Shown: one piece after another, positions 28,235-38,441 of the stretch
How positions within the stretch are numbered: the stretch's first letter is position 1
Layout of the letters: the number at the start of each line of letters is the position of its first letter
Assembly: GCA_039806955.1 (NCBI GenBank)
Contig: JBDHQI010000013.1
Coordinates: forward strand, 1 to 64,000
Source of the DNA: JADLHS01 sp039806955
GTDB lineage: Bacteria; Verrucomicrobiota; Verrucomicrobiia; Limisphaerales; JADLHS01
Reading direction: 5' to 3'
Length of the DNA stretch: 64,000 nt
Program-made: the position numbers and the translations under genes
Notes under the pieces: model-generated
Databases searched by the model: none
The model's input: only the letters and a program-made list of their open reading frames with translations
Told to the model about the DNA's origin: nothing

Positions 28235-30424
28235 ATGGCTACGAAACCAATTCCGCAAACTGAAATAACGAATCTCGTCCGGGGCCTGCACAAAATGGCC
28301 CGCAACCTATGGTGGACCTGGGACCAGGAGGCCCAGGAATTGTTCCAGGAACTTTCGCCGCGCGGTTGGACGACGCTGTATCACAATGCCGTGGCCATCT
28401 TGAAGGAGGTTTCGGATTACGAACTGCGCGTGCGGCTGCAGGATCCAACGTTCGCCAACAACGTCCGTTACGTGTTGAAGGATTTTGAGGATTACCTGAA
28501 CGAAAAATACACCTGGGGGCGCAAGTACGCTCCGGCGTTGCATGAGCATCCGGTGGCTTATTTCTCCGCGGAGTTCGGGTTGCACGAGACCATGCCGATC
28601 GCCGCCGGGGGACTGGGCATGCTGGCGGGCGATCATACCAAGTCCGCGAGCGATCTGGACATCGGGTTCGTGGGGGTCAGTCTGTTTTATCGCGAGGGCT
28701 ATTTTCAACAGGCGATTGATCATAACAACTGGCAGACGGAGTATTATTCCCGGTTGAACCCCGAAAATCTGCCGATGGAGCCTGTGCTGGACGCGAAGGG
28801 GCAGCGGGTGGTCATTCAGGTCCGCATTGCGTTGTCGGATGTGAAGCTTTACGCGTGGCGGGTGAACGTCGGGCGGGTGCCGATTCTATTGCTGGACGCG
28901 GATCATCCGGACAACGAACAGCATTTCCGCGATCTGACCCGGCGGGTTTATGGTGGCGACAGCACCACGCGCATCATGCAGGAAATCATTTTGGGTGTGG
29001 GCGGCGTGCGCTTGTTGCGCGCTTTGAACATCGCGCCCTCGACTTTCCACATGAACGAAGGCCACGCGGCGTTTCTGACCGTGGAATTGATTCGGGAAAA
29101 AATGGCGGCGGGCCTGGGATATGATGCGGCGTTAAACGCCTCGACCCGGGAATGTATTTTCACGACGCACACGCCGGTGGAAGCGGGGCATGACCGGTTC
29201 AATTCCGAACTGGTCGCCTACGCCGCGCATACGCTCGGAGATCAGATCAAATTGTCGCACGAGCAATTCATGGGGTTGGGCCGCGTGAAGCCCGAGGATC
29301 CGCGCGAGCCGTTTTGCATGACGGTGCTGGCGCTGAAAATTTCCCGCGCCGCCAACGCGGTCAGTGAACTGCACGGGCGGGTGAGCCGTGAGATGTGGCA
29401 TTGCCTCTATCCGAATCGGTCGGTGAACCAGGTGCCGATCGGGCATATCACCAATGGCGTTCACGTGGCCGGTTGGATGAAAGGCACGGTGCGCAAATTT
29501 TGGCGGCAACGGCTGGTCCATCCCGAACCTGTGGCGGGCGGCGGCACGACGCGCTTTTGGAAAGCCAAGGCCGGTCACGATTGGGCGCGTGAAATCAATT
29601 CCCCGGATTTCTGGAAGAAGGTGGCCGATCCGGATTTTGTCAGCGATGAGGAGTTGTGGGCGCTGCGTTACAAACTGCGGCGCGAGCTGTTGGAATTCAC
29701 CCGCCGCCGTTTGTTGTTGCAGGCACAGCGCGTGACGCATGAGGATTTCATTGCGTTCGATTCCTTGCTCAATCCGGACGCGTTGACCATTGGTTTTGCG
29801 CGCCGCTTCGCGACCTACAAACGCGCGCCGCTGATTTTTGAGCAGTTCGATAACATCGTGAAACTGACGCGTGATGTGAAGCGCCCGATTCAGTTCGTCT
29901 TCGCGGGCAAGGCGCATCCGCGCGATGACGCGGGGAAAGCGTTCATTCAAAAGATCATTCACCTCAGCAGGTACAGCGATCTAAAGGGCCGGCTGGTGTT
30001 CATTGAGAATTACGATGTGCATGTGGCGCGGCAAATGGTCTCCGGCTGCGACATCTGGTTAAACAATCCGCGGCGGCCCCTGGAGGCGTCGGGCACGAGC
30101 GGCATGAAGGCGGTTTGTCAGGGATGCTTGAATTTCAGTATTCTCGATGGCTGGTGGCGCGAGGGGTATAATGGCGAAAACGGTTTTGCCATCGGCGCGG
30201 ACTCGAATCCTTCCGATGTCAACCAGCAGGATCGCCTGGATAGCGCCAACCTGTACCAAACGCTGACCGAACAGGTGATTCCGACATTCTTCGACCGCGA
30301 CGAGAACGGCATCCCGCATCGGTGGTTGCAAAAGATCCGCAGCGCGATGACCACGTTGGTGGTGCAGTTCAGCACGGACCGGATGGTGCGCGATTACACC
30401 GAAAAATACTACCTGACCAAATAA
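28235..30424 (+). CDS. glgP: Alpha-glucan phosphorylase
   Basis: A 729-residue member of the shorter alpha-glucan phosphorylase group (TIGR02094 type), which releases glucose-1-phosphate from glycogen or maltodextrin using pyridoxal phosphate. The N-terminal region has MARNLWWTWDQEAQELF, then PVAYFSAEFGLHETMPIAAG and GGLGMLAGDHTKSASDL. The mid-protein has FHMNEGHAAFL and FTTHTPVEAGHD. The PLP-lysine motif is EASGTSGMKA, near residue 624, followed by ILDGWW and NGENGFAIG. There is no obvious ribosome-binding site before the ATG. It starts 144 bp after the large inverted repeat. Confidence 0.95.
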   Translation: MATKPIPQTEITNLVRGLHKMARNLWWTWDQEAQELFQELSPRGWTTLYHNAVAILKEVSDYELRVRLQDPTFANNVRYVLKDFEDYLNEKYTWGRKYAPALHEHPVAYFSAEFGLHETMPIAAGGLGMLAGDHTKSASDLDIGFVGVSLFYREGYFQQAIDHNNWQTEYYSRLNPENLPMEPVLDAKGQRVVIQVRIALSDVKLYAWRVNVGRVPILLLDADHPDNEQHFRDLTRRVYGGDSTTRIMQEIILGVGGVRLLRALNIAPSTFHMNEGHAAFLTVELIREKMAAGLGYDAALNASTRECIFTTHTPVEAGHDRFNSELVAYAAHTLGDQIKLSHEQFMGLGRVKPEDPREPFCMTVLALKISRAANAVSELHGRVSREMWHCLYPNRSVNQVPIGHITNGVHVAGWMKGTVRKFWRQRLVHPEPVAGGGTTRFWKAKAGHDWAREINSPDFWKKVADPDFVSDEELWALRYKLRRELLEFTRRRLLLQAQRVTHEDFIAFDSLLNPDALTIGFARRFATYKRAPLIFEQFDNIVKLTRDVKRPIQFVFAGKAHPRDDAGKAFIQKIIHLSRYSDLKGRLVFIENYDVHVARQMVSGCDIWLNNPRRPLEASGTSGMKAVCQGCLNFSILDGWWREGYNGENGFAIGADSNPSDVNQQDRLDSANLYQTLTEQVIPTFFDRDENGIPHRWLQKIRSAMTTLVVQFSTDRMVRDYTEKYYLTK

Positions 30425-30590
30425 GGCTGAGGGCGTTGACGGACCGTCCGCCGCGTGCCGTGATAACCGTTCGAGACGTTGTCGGAATTGAGGCCGCGGA
30501 ATCACCCGCTCCAAATAAAAAATATGCGCCAGGGTTATTGCGCCTCGGGTTTCAACGCAAACGACGTGTGTGGCTGGCCGCTGAAGATTA

Positions 30591-31766
30591 ATGCCCACGG
30601 ATATTAAATCTCTGACCCGGAACGAACTGGAAGCACAGTTCGCCGCTTGGAAGCTGCCCGGCTACCGCGTGAAGCAGGTCATGGACTGGCTTTACGTCGA
30701 GCGAGTCACCTCGTTTGAGGCGATGAGCAATCTGCCCAAGGCGCTCCGCGAGCAGTTGCAGCGGGAATACGTTTTGCAGACGCTGACGTTGGTGCGAAAG
30801 CAGGGCAGCCGCGACATCACGCAAAAATTTTTGTGGCGGCTGGCGGATCACGCTCTGATCGAGAGCGTGTTGATTCCGGCGAATCCGTCGCTCTACGGCG
30901 CGGCGAGTGATCGCCACACGCTGTGTCTTTCCACGCAGGTTGGCTGCGCGTACGGTTGCAAGTTCTGCGCGAGTGGGTTGAAGGGTTGGAAGCGGAATTT
31001 GCTGTCGCACGAAATGGTGGAGCAGGTTCTGGGCGTGGAACGGTACTGCGCGGACGAGGCGGGCGCCGCGTCCGCCACCACGCCGGGGTCAGTTGCCGCG
31101 GAAGCGCAACCAGCAATATTGTCCCCCCGCAATCCCGGACGCGCATTCCCCAGCGAGCGGACCGTGGACAATATTGTCGTGATGGGCATGGGCGAGCCGT
31201 TTGCCAATTACGATCAACTGATGAAAGCGCTGCGATTGTTGAATTCGCCGTGGGGCGGACGGATCGGCGCACGGAAAATCACTGTATCCACCAGCGGCCT
31301 CGCGCCACAGATCCGGCAGTTTGCCGATGAGCCGGAACAGTTTTCCCTCGCGATCTCCCTGCATGGCGCCACGGACGCCGTTCGCGGCCAGATCATGCCG
31401 GTGAATCGCAAGTATCCGCTCCGGGAACTGGTTGCCGCGCTCGATTATTATCAGGCCAAGCGCGGACGCATGATCACTTTTGAATACATTCTCATCGCCG
31501 GAGTAAACGATGCTGTTGATCAAGTGAAGCCGTTGGCTGCGCTGGCGCGACGGCTCAAAGCCAAGGTGAATTTGATTCCTTACAACACCGTCGAGGGTTT
31601 GCCCTGGCAGCGTCCTTCCGATTCGGTTTGCGAGAAGTTTCTACTGCTGCTCAAGGCGCAGAAAGTGGTTTGCACGTTACGCCGGGAAAAAGGCCACGAC
31701 ATTGATGCGGCTTGTGGCCAGTTGCGCTTGAAGACTGAACGCGAATTGGAAACGGTCAAATCCTGA
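30591..31766 (+). CDS. rlmN: 23S rRNA (adenine-C2)-methyltransferase RlmN
   Basis: A 391-residue radical-SAM enzyme that methylates A2503 of 23S rRNA and A37 of some tRNAs. The iron-sulfur motif CAYGCKFC is at residues 119-126 (Cys 119, 123, 126). The SAM-binding GMGEP motif follows at about 199. The methyl-carrying Cys at the C-terminus is in AACGQLR (about residue 375). RlmN proteins have a shorter link between LGVE and the next strand; here about residues 152-190 hold an Ala/Pro-rich insertion. The gene lies 166 bp after glgP. Confidence 0.93.
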   Translation: MPTDIKSLTRNELEAQFAAWKLPGYRVKQVMDWLYVERVTSFEAMSNLPKALREQLQREYVLQTLTLVRKQGSRDITQKFLWRLADHALIESVLIPANPSLYGAASDRHTLCLSTQVGCAYGCKFCASGLKGWKRNLLSHEMVEQVLGVERYCADEAGAASATTPGSVAAEAQPAILSPRNPGRAFPSERTVDNIVVMGMGEPFANYDQLMKALRLLNSPWGGRIGARKITVSTSGLAPQIRQFADEPEQFSLAISLHGATDAVRGQIMPVNRKYPLRELVAALDYYQAKRGRMITFEYILIAGVNDAVDQVKPLAALARRLKAKVNLIPYNTVEGLPWQRPSDSVCEKFLLLLKAQKVVCTLRREKGHDIDAACGQLRLKTERELETVKS

Positions 31767-31908
31767 AGCGCCACTGCGTTTTATCGGCGTCCTGCTCCCG
31801 CGAACTTTCCCGGCGTCTCCAAGCCAACGCCAGCGGCGCGGATGTCGGCTGGCCCGAATGAGTACTGGACGAGACTGGGGAATTGAGGTTTTTTAGGCGG
31901 CGTTCGGC

Positions 31909-33552
31909 ATGAGTTGGCTCCAAAATTACGATCCACTCGGAAATACTTTTTTATCCACCATCGTGGCGGCGCTGCCGGTTGTGGTGTTGTTATCCGCGAT
32001 TGCCTGGTGGCGAATCCGCGTGCATCTGGCGGCGCTGGGCGGCTTGGTGGTGGCGCTACTGATCGCATTGCTCGTGTATCGAATGCCGGTCGCGGCGGCG
32101 GGCGCAACGACGCTTTACGGCGCCGCGTTTGGTCTGTTTCCCATCGGCTGGATTATTTTCAACGTCATTTTTCTGTATCAACTCACGGTGGAGCGCGGGT
32201 TGTTTGCCACGTTGCGAAACAGTCTGGCGCAGATTGCGCCAGATCCGCGCATTCAACTGATTCTCATTGCCTTTTCCTTCGGGGCCTTTATCGAAGGCAT
32301 GGCGGGCTTCGGCGCGCCGGTAGCCATTACGGGGGCGATTCTGATTCAGCTTGGTTTCAAACCGTTGCAAGCCTCGGGACTGGCGTTGATTGCCAATACT
32401 GCGCCGGTGGCGTTCGGGTCGCTGGGCATTCCCATCACCACATTGGAAGCTGTCTCCGGTTTGGATGCCAAACTGGTTTCGGCCATGATCGGTCGGCAAT
32501 TGCCGTTCTTCTCGTTGATTATTCCGTTTTGGATTGTTGCCGCCTTTGCTGGCTGGCGGGGCATGTGGGCGGTTTGGCCGGCAGCTTTGGTGGCCGGCGT
32601 TTCATTTGCCGTACCGCAATTTCTGGTTTCCAACTTTCACGGGCCGTGGCTGGTGGACATCATTTCCGGCGCGTGTTCCATTGGCGCGACGGTTGGGTGG
32701 TTGCGGGTTTGGCGGCCAAAGGAAATCATGCGCCTGCCGGCGCCGGAAGGGACCGCGCCGCCGGATGAAGTGGCACCCGTGCAACGTCAGGCGGTAGTGC
32801 AGGCGTGGTTGCCGTGGGTCATTCTGACCATGCTGTTGTTGCTTTGGGGCACGCCCCAGGTGAAAACATTTCTGGATCGGGTGGCTCCCTTCAAGTTTGC
32901 CGTGCCGGGTTTACATCAAGTGGTCTCGCGGGTGCCGCCGGTCGCACCACCGGACGCCAAACCCGAAGCGGCGATCTTCAATTTGAATCTCGGTTCCGCC
33001 ACGGGCACGGGCATCTTGGTCGCCGCTGTTTTATCCGGTTTATTGATGGGGTATTCGCCGCGTCGGTTGATCTGGCAGTACGGCCGCACGTTTTGGCATA
33101 TTCGTTTTTCCCTTCTCACCATCGCAGCCATGCTCGCGTTGGGCAATGTCACGAAGTATTCCGGCACGGACGCCACCCTCGGATTGGCCTTGGCTCGCAC
33201 TGGTGTCTTGTATCCATTTTTTGGCACGTTACTCGGCTGGCTGGGAGTGGCGCTGACCGGTTCCGATACCGCGTCCAACGTACTCTTTGGCAGCTTGCAA
33301 CGCATCACTGCCGAGCAGACGGGAGTGAGCGCAATTTTGATGGGGGCGGCAAACAGCGCCGGTGGAGTGATGGGGAAAATGGTGGATGCGCAAAGCATTG
33401 TCGTAGCCAGCACCGCCACGAATTGGTTCGGTCACGAAGGGAAGATTCTCCGCTTCGTTTTTATCCACAGCCTGGTGCTGGCGATTTTGATGGGGCTGTT
33501 GGTGTTGTTGCAAGCCTACGTTGCGCCATTCACCAGTATGGTGGTGAATTGA
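31909..33552 (+). CDS. lctP: L-lactate permease
   Basis: A 547-residue integral membrane protein of the LctP/LldP family, which imports lactate or glycolate with protons. About 12-14 hydrophobic segments are visible. Family landmarks are FSFGAFIEGMAGFGAPVAI, PVAFGSLGIPI, LTGSDTASNVLFG and AANSAGGVMGKMVDAQSI. Length is standard. No lactate dehydrogenase gene is adjacent. It converges with the giant cytochrome gene, with 6 bp between the stops. Confidence 0.93.
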   Translation: MSWLQNYDPLGNTFLSTIVAALPVVVLLSAIAWWRIRVHLAALGGLVVALLIALLVYRMPVAAAGATTLYGAAFGLFPIGWIIFNVIFLYQLTVERGLFATLRNSLAQIAPDPRIQLILIAFSFGAFIEGMAGFGAPVAITGAILIQLGFKPLQASGLALIANTAPVAFGSLGIPITTLEAVSGLDAKLVSAMIGRQLPFFSLIIPFWIVAAFAGWRGMWAVWPAALVAGVSFAVPQFLVSNFHGPWLVDIISGACSIGATVGWLRVWRPKEIMRLPAPEGTAPPDEVAPVQRQAVVQAWLPWVILTMLLLLWGTPQVKTFLDRVAPFKFAVPGLHQVVSRVPPVAPPDAKPEAAIFNLNLGSATGTGILVAAVLSGLLMGYSPRRLIWQYGRTFWHIRFSLLTIAAMLALGNVTKYSGTDATLGLALARTGVLYPFFGTLLGWLGVALTGSDTASNVLFGSLQRITAEQTGVSAILMGAANSAGGVMGKMVDAQSIVVASTATNWFGHEGKILRFVFIHSLVLAILMGLLVLLQAYVAPFTSMVVN

Positions 33553-33558
33553 GCGCGC

Positions 33559-36500
33559 CTAATTCAGGCTGAACGTGCCATCCGAAGCGCGTAGTGAAAG
33601 CGACTCGGGCAGCTTCTGCGGGTTGATGCGAACCAACACCCGATGCACTCCCGCGCTCAAGTTCGCGACGGATTCGCCGGGACCACCGATCGGGTGTGAA
33701 TCCACCCACAAGTCGCCCGAAGTGGTTTGAAGATTAAAAGTCACTTTCCCGGCTTGTGGCAGAGTCAAATCAACTGCGGCCACCACTTCCAACAAACCGG
33801 CCCAACTCCGCTCCGAGTTGGCGGTGGCCAACGCGTCGCGATTCAACCGGCCCTCCACCAACGTGTAAACCGGCTGCCACATTTTATCCGTCAGCGGCGC
33901 GGTCCACATGCGCCCGCTTTGGTTGTTTTGCTGGTCCATCGGGAGCACTGGATAAATCCACCAGCGCCGCGCCACCCCACCCTGACTCGCGTCAAATTCG
34001 CCGGGCTTGCCCAGTTGGGCGAGAAACGCGATCAAGTCCGCTTGTTCAGCGGCAGTAAGGTTATCGAGCAATCCGCTGGGCATCAGCGAAATCGTTCCGT
34101 TCTGGCGGTGCTCTATGTTGCGTTTCGCGATTCGCACTTCGGCATGTTGCAAATTGCGCAATATCACTTCGTCCGGGGTTTCGCCCGCCAGCGTGCCGGT
34201 GAGGCTTTGCCCATCATCGGTGTCAATGTTCACGGAAGCGTAACCTTCCTTGATTTTGGCGCTCGGCAGTACGAGCGACTCAACGAGGTAATCCACCGGC
34301 GCACTGGCCCCGATGCTGGTCAGATCCGGACCGACCTTGCCACCCGCGCCGCCGATGGCATGACAGGTCAGGCACGCGAGATCCTGGCGACGATAAATTA
34401 ATTCGCCCCGTCGCGGATTACCTTGAGCCAAGGCCCGGCTCGCCAGGTCGTGAATGGCTTCCGCCGTCAGAGTGGGGGTGTCAACATTCAATCCGCCCGC
34501 TTTGGCAAATGCGGCGACCAGTTCCACGTCGTTGCGACCGCCTTCACGGGCGGCCTTCATGCCGGCCGAGGCTGCCGCCGGCGACAAACCGGTTTCCGGC
34601 AGCGCGGTTCGCAAGGCGGTTTCCGCCCCTTTGCTGGCTAAAATCGCGCGCCAAAGTTCAAGCGCGGTTGCTTCGTTTGAAATGGTTTTCGCAATGGCCA
34701 TGGCGCGCGGCAGGGCGGCGTCCAGGTTGATCGCGGCCAGGGCGGTTACGGCCTCGCGTCGCGCAGCTTCGTTCTGATTTTCCTCGGTCAAAGAAATCAA
34801 AGTTGCGGTGGCGGACTGGCCCAGTTGTCGCAGCGCGTTGAAGGCCGCCGCGCGCCGGGCTGGTGTGGTGTCGGGTTGACTCGCTAATGCGCTCAGTTTG
34901 CTTTCCTGCCCTCTCCAAGCTTTCCATTCACTTCCGAGTTTGAGCGCGGCCAGTTGAATGGTCTCATTGGGATCATCCAACAACGTATGAATTTCAGTCA
35001 GGCTGCCGCCGGGTTTCTGTTCGCGCAATCGGGCGGCTTCACTTAAAGCCTGCAAGGCACGCGTGGTGGCGGCCGCGTCAAAACCGTGGTTCAAAACCTG
35101 ATCGAAAAGTTGTCGTAGTTCCTTGGGCGTACCCGCGGAGCCAATGATCTCAATCCAAGGTCCGCTGCCGCCTTTGGTCAACGGACGCGAGGTGAGCAGT
35201 TGTTCGAGCACGCGGCTGGTCTGTTCCGGTCGGAGCGCTTGCAAGCCGAATTCGAGTTGTTTCTCGCGGCCTTCCGGTTGCCACTCGCCGCTTTGCAGGG
35301 CCGCGATCCATGGTTCCGCCAGATCGTTGATGGTCAGCCAGAGCGCGTAATCCAGCGTGGCGTCCATGGGTTGATTCAACACGCGGAGAGCGAGTTCGGC
35401 GGAGCGCGCGGTTGGAACATGGGCGAGCGCTCGCAGCGCTTCGACGCGGACGCGTGGGGAGGGATCGTTGATGAGTTGAACGAGTGGATTGGTGGCGCTC
35501 AACGTGGCGGGGCGGTTCGCCAGGAAACGTGCGGCAGCGGCGCGGAAGCTTGCGTCGTTGGCCGTGGCGACGGTTTGCACCAGTGCTGCGTCGGTCCATC
35601 CCAGGGCTTCCGTGAGCCAAAGTGCTTCGAGCCGGGCGCGCGGTTCACTTTGACCGGCCAACCATTTCGCGATTTTTCGTTTTGCCGTTTCGGGTTTGGT
35701 ATCCTTGAGTTTTAACGCGCCGAGGCGGCGGGCTTGCTCCTGCGTCCAATCGTTGTCCGACAGGGTGAGATCAAGCAGCGATTCGAGCGGGAGTTTGGCG
35801 AGATTGGTGCGCGGTGTCGGGCGACTGTTTTTCGCCGCAACGCGCCAGATCCGGCCGTGCTCGTGGTCGCGGCGCGGATCGCGAAAATCCACTTCACCAT
35901 GTTGAATGATGGGGTTGGACCAATCGGCGACGTAGAGCGCGCCGTCCGGCCCCATGCGCAAATCAATTGGGCGAAAAGTAACATTGGTCGAGCGCAGCAA
36001 ATCGGGCATTTCCTTGCCGTGAAAAGTTGCGCCGTTTTCGTTGAGCTTGAAGCGGACGACACGATGGGCGCGAAAATCGCAGGTGATTGCGTCGCCTTGC
36101 CAATCGCCTGGAAAGCCACTGCCGTGAATCATTTCGAGACTGCAAAACTTGGGCCACGCTCCAGGCGTGACGCTGTCCGCCTCGCGGCGCATGTCGCTGT
36201 AGGTGAAATAAGTCGCGCCCTCCATCGCGTGGTAGATGCCTTTGAGCCCCGCGCCATCGGTAAAAAAATCATTGCCGAATTGGTCCCAGTGATGCCCCCA
36301 CGGATTGCATGGGCCTTTGAGAAACACCTCGAGCTGCCAGTTGTCCGGATTAAAGCGCCAGATGCCGCCGCTGTTGAGGCGGCGCACTCCGTAGGGCGTT
36401 TCGAGATGGGAATGGGTGTAGAGCGATTGTTGCAGATAAAGATGGCCGTCGTAACCCCAGCGCAGCGTGTGGAGGTTGTGGTGCGTGTCCTCGGTGCCGA

Positions 36501-37902
36501 AGCTGGAGAGGACGATGTTTTTTTCATCCGCTTTGCCGTCTTGATTTCGATCCGCAAAGTGGAGCAGTTGATGACTGGCGGCCACGTAACAACCGCCGGC
36601 GTTATCCGGCACCACTCCGGTGGGGATGAGCAATCCGTCCGCGAAGACCGTGGACTGGTCCGCTTTGCCGTCGCCGTCAGTGTCTTCCAGCACGATGATG
36701 GCGTCCTCGGCATCCTGCCCGGGCGCAATTTGCGGATAGACTCGTGAGCTGGCGACCCACAGCCGCCCCTGCGCGTCCCAATTCATTTGGATGGGTTTAT
36801 AGAGCATCGGGTCCTCGGCCCAGAGCGTCACTTCGAATCCGTCCGCAATTTCAAAAGTGGGCAGCGTTTGTTGGCGGTAATTGGGATCGCGATGCTCGCG
36901 TGGCGGCTCCAAAAGTTGCCGTTGCGCTTCAGCCACTATGGCCGCGTCTTGGTGTTTCAAATTCCGCAATCCGCCAATGCGGGTTTCCCATGCGGCAATG
37001 AGCGGATCGAACTCGGGAATCTCGCGGGCGTTTTGTCCCTGTTCGTGTTTGCGAAAGCCGAAGAGGTAGGTCCAGTTGGCCGGACGCCAGCGATGAAAGA
37101 ACAGTTCGTTCTTTTTGCGAATCGCGGCGCGCAGGAGTTCGTAGGGTTTTCCCGCGGCAATCTTGCGGGACGGAAAAAGTTGGCGTTGCAGATAAGCCGC
37201 CAGACTGGCGTAACCGGATTCAGTCAACGTGACTCCGTCCAGGGTTGCTGTCGGTTGGCGTGAGAAAAAAGCTCCCGCCGACCAATCGAGCAGCGATTGG
37301 AAATCAGCGTGGCGCGCGGCAGCGACTGCGGCAATGGCGTCGTTGCATGAGATTAAACAAGCCTGGGCCGCCTCGCGACACGATGGGGAACAGCCTGCGT
37401 GATCTCCATGTGGCGTCGGCCCCAGCAGAACAAACCGCACCGGTTGTTGTGTGGTGGTTTCAATGGTGTCCATCAAGCGGCCGAGGTCGGCTTTAAATTT
37501 CTCCAACTTGGCGGCGTGCGCTTCAGGCCGGGTTTCCTGCAGTTCAAGCGCGGCGGTCATTCCGTAGCTCAAGAAGGTTACTGTAGGCTTCACCAGAGCC
37601 ACCTGTTCTTTCACCCGCTTGAGCCACTCGGACTCCGGTTGGTTCCAATCAAAACTTGCCTTGCTGCGGCCGAGCGGAGTGTCCGCCGACCAGGAAAGGT
37701 TGCGAAAGGTGAGGGTTCGATCCGGAAACGCGGCGGTAAAGTGAGCTTCGATGTGTCCGTAATCGCCCTCGCGCTCGAAACTGGTGTCGCCCATGAACAG
37801 CATGCGATCGCCGGCCTGTAGTTCCGGTACCCCTGCGGCGTAGGTCAAAGAGCTTAACCCCGTGAAAACGATCAAAATTCCGGCCTGATAAAGTAATTTC
37901 AT
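33559..37902 (-). CDS. Giant PVC-type cytochrome with N-terminal degenerate SGNH domain
   Basis: 1447 residues. A signal peptide (LLYQAGILIVFTGLSSLTYA) is followed by an SGNH-hydrolase-like domain (about 25-270), the PVC dehydrogenase propeller (about 350-680; PIQMNWDAQGRLWVASSRVY, EDTDGDGKADQ, HHNLHTLRWGYDGHLY), HEAT-like helices (about 700-1140), the heme domain with CLTCH near residue 1175 and GGKVGPDL, then a C-terminal beta domain (about 1290-1447). In the SGNH part the block I Ser is replaced (FMGDTSFER) and the usual DGxH is DGVTLTESGY, so it may not be a hydrolase. Probably periplasmic and involved in carbohydrate or ether oxidation; the substrate is unknown. Confidence 0.85.
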   Translation of the reverse strand: MKLLYQAGILIVFTGLSSLTYAAGVPELQAGDRMLFMGDTSFEREGDYGHIEAHFTAAFPDRTLTFRNLSWSADTPLGRSKASFDWNQPESEWLKRVKEQVALVKPTVTFLSYGMTAALELQETRPEAHAAKLEKFKADLGRLMDTIETTTQQPVRFVLLGPTPHGDHAGCSPSCREAAQACLISCNDAIAAVAAARHADFQSLLDWSAGAFFSRQPTATLDGVTLTESGYASLAAYLQRQLFPSRKIAAGKPYELLRAAIRKKNELFFHRWRPANWTYLFGFRKHEQGQNAREIPEFDPLIAAWETRIGGLRNLKHQDAAIVAEAQRQLLEPPREHRDPNYRQQTLPTFEIADGFEVTLWAEDPMLYKPIQMNWDAQGRLWVASSRVYPQIAPGQDAEDAIIVLEDTDGDGKADQSTVFADGLLIPTGVVPDNAGGCYVAASHQLLHFADRNQDGKADEKNIVLSSFGTEDTHHNLHTLRWGYDGHLYLQQSLYTHSHLETPYGVRRLNSGGIWRFNPDNWQLEVFLKGPCNPWGHHWDQFGNDFFTDGAGLKGIYHAMEGATYFTYSDMRREADSVTPGAWPKFCSLEMIHGSGFPGDWQGDAITCDFRAHRVVRFKLNENGATFHGKEMPDLLRSTNVTFRPIDLRMGPDGALYVADWSNPIIQHGEVDFRDPRRDHEHGRIWRVAAKNSRPTPRTNLAKLPLESLLDLTLSDNDWTQEQARRLGALKLKDTKPETAKRKIAKWLAGQSEPRARLEALWLTEALGWTDAALVQTVATANDASFRAAAARFLANRPATLSATNPLVQLINDPSPRVRVEALRALAHVPTARSAELALRVLNQPMDATLDYALWLTINDLAEPWIAALQSGEWQPEGREKQLEFGLQALRPEQTSRVLEQLLTSRPLTKGGSGPWIEIIGSAGTPKELRQLFDQVLNHGFDAAATTRALQALSEAARLREQKPGGSLTEIHTLLDDPNETIQLAALKLGSEWKAWRGQESKLSALASQPDTTPARRAAAFNALRQLGQSATATLISLTEENQNEAARREAVTALAAINLDAALPRAMAIAKTISNEATALELWRAILASKGAETALRTALPETGLSPAAASAGMKAAREGGRNDVELVAAFAKAGGLNVDTPTLTAEAIHDLASRALAQGNPRRGELIYRRQDLACLTCHAIGGAGGKVGPDLTSIGASAPVDYLVESLVLPSAKIKEGYASVNIDTDDGQSLTGTLAGETPDEVILRNLQHAEVRIAKRNIEHRQNGTISLMPSGLLDNLTAAEQADLIAFLAQLGKPGEFDASQGGVARRWWIYPVLPMDQQNNQSGRMWTAPLTDKMWQPVYTLVEGRLNRDALATANSERSWAGLLEVVAAVDLTLPQAGKVTFNLQTTSGDLWVDSHPIGGPGESVANLSAGVHRVLVRINPQKLPESLSLRASDGTFSLN

Positions 37903-38441
37903 GTGCGGTTATCCTGGGCGCTGCAACAATCCAATTAAGCGCTGGCGAGGACTTTAGGCAAGCCGCGAAACTCGAAGCTGCGTTGCGGCGGCCAGCATCA
38001 ATTCTTGGTGACGTAAAGATGTTAAATGGCACTGACGCATTACGTATCGAGAGTGTTGCTTCACCAGACAATTTGCTCGCCGGGCATTTTTTACTTTAGG
38101 CGAGGCGCTGGTTTGATGTAAATATCCCAAGTAACAGATAAACAGATAAGCTGTGGTGATGCTGTCAAATTCAGGCAGCTGAAATAATTCCACAGCGCCG
38201 GGTATGATGTCCGGCAATACGAACTCAGTCTGAAGTTGCGGGATTTTCGCCTACGTCACGGTAGAGTGAACACGAATTATTCCAGGTTAATGAACTGACA
38301 CGCTTGGATGGTTTCCGGATGGAAGAACCTTGGCCGGTCATTTTGTGAAGTTCAGTCAGCAGATTGACGGAAACCGAAAGCGCGCGTTCGTGGCGTGTGA
38401 AGTCTTACGAACAATGAAATTGAACAACCGAAAGAAACCAA
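37903..38441. other. Divergent intergenic region
   Basis: A 539-bp gap between the divergently transcribed giant cytochrome and the channel protein; promoters for both must lie here. I see no clear sigma-70 pair, RNA or repeat. A minus-strand frame at 37954-38217 (87 residues) has no ribosome-binding site or recognisable motif, and I do not call it. Confidence 0.5.

Noticed and set aside
35734..36747. A 337-residue plus-strand frame opposite the giant cytochrome
   Set aside because: Shadow of the propeller domain on the minus strand.
37954..38217. An 87-residue minus-strand frame in the cytochrome-channel gap
   Set aside because: No ribosome-binding site, no motif, no sign of conserved structure.
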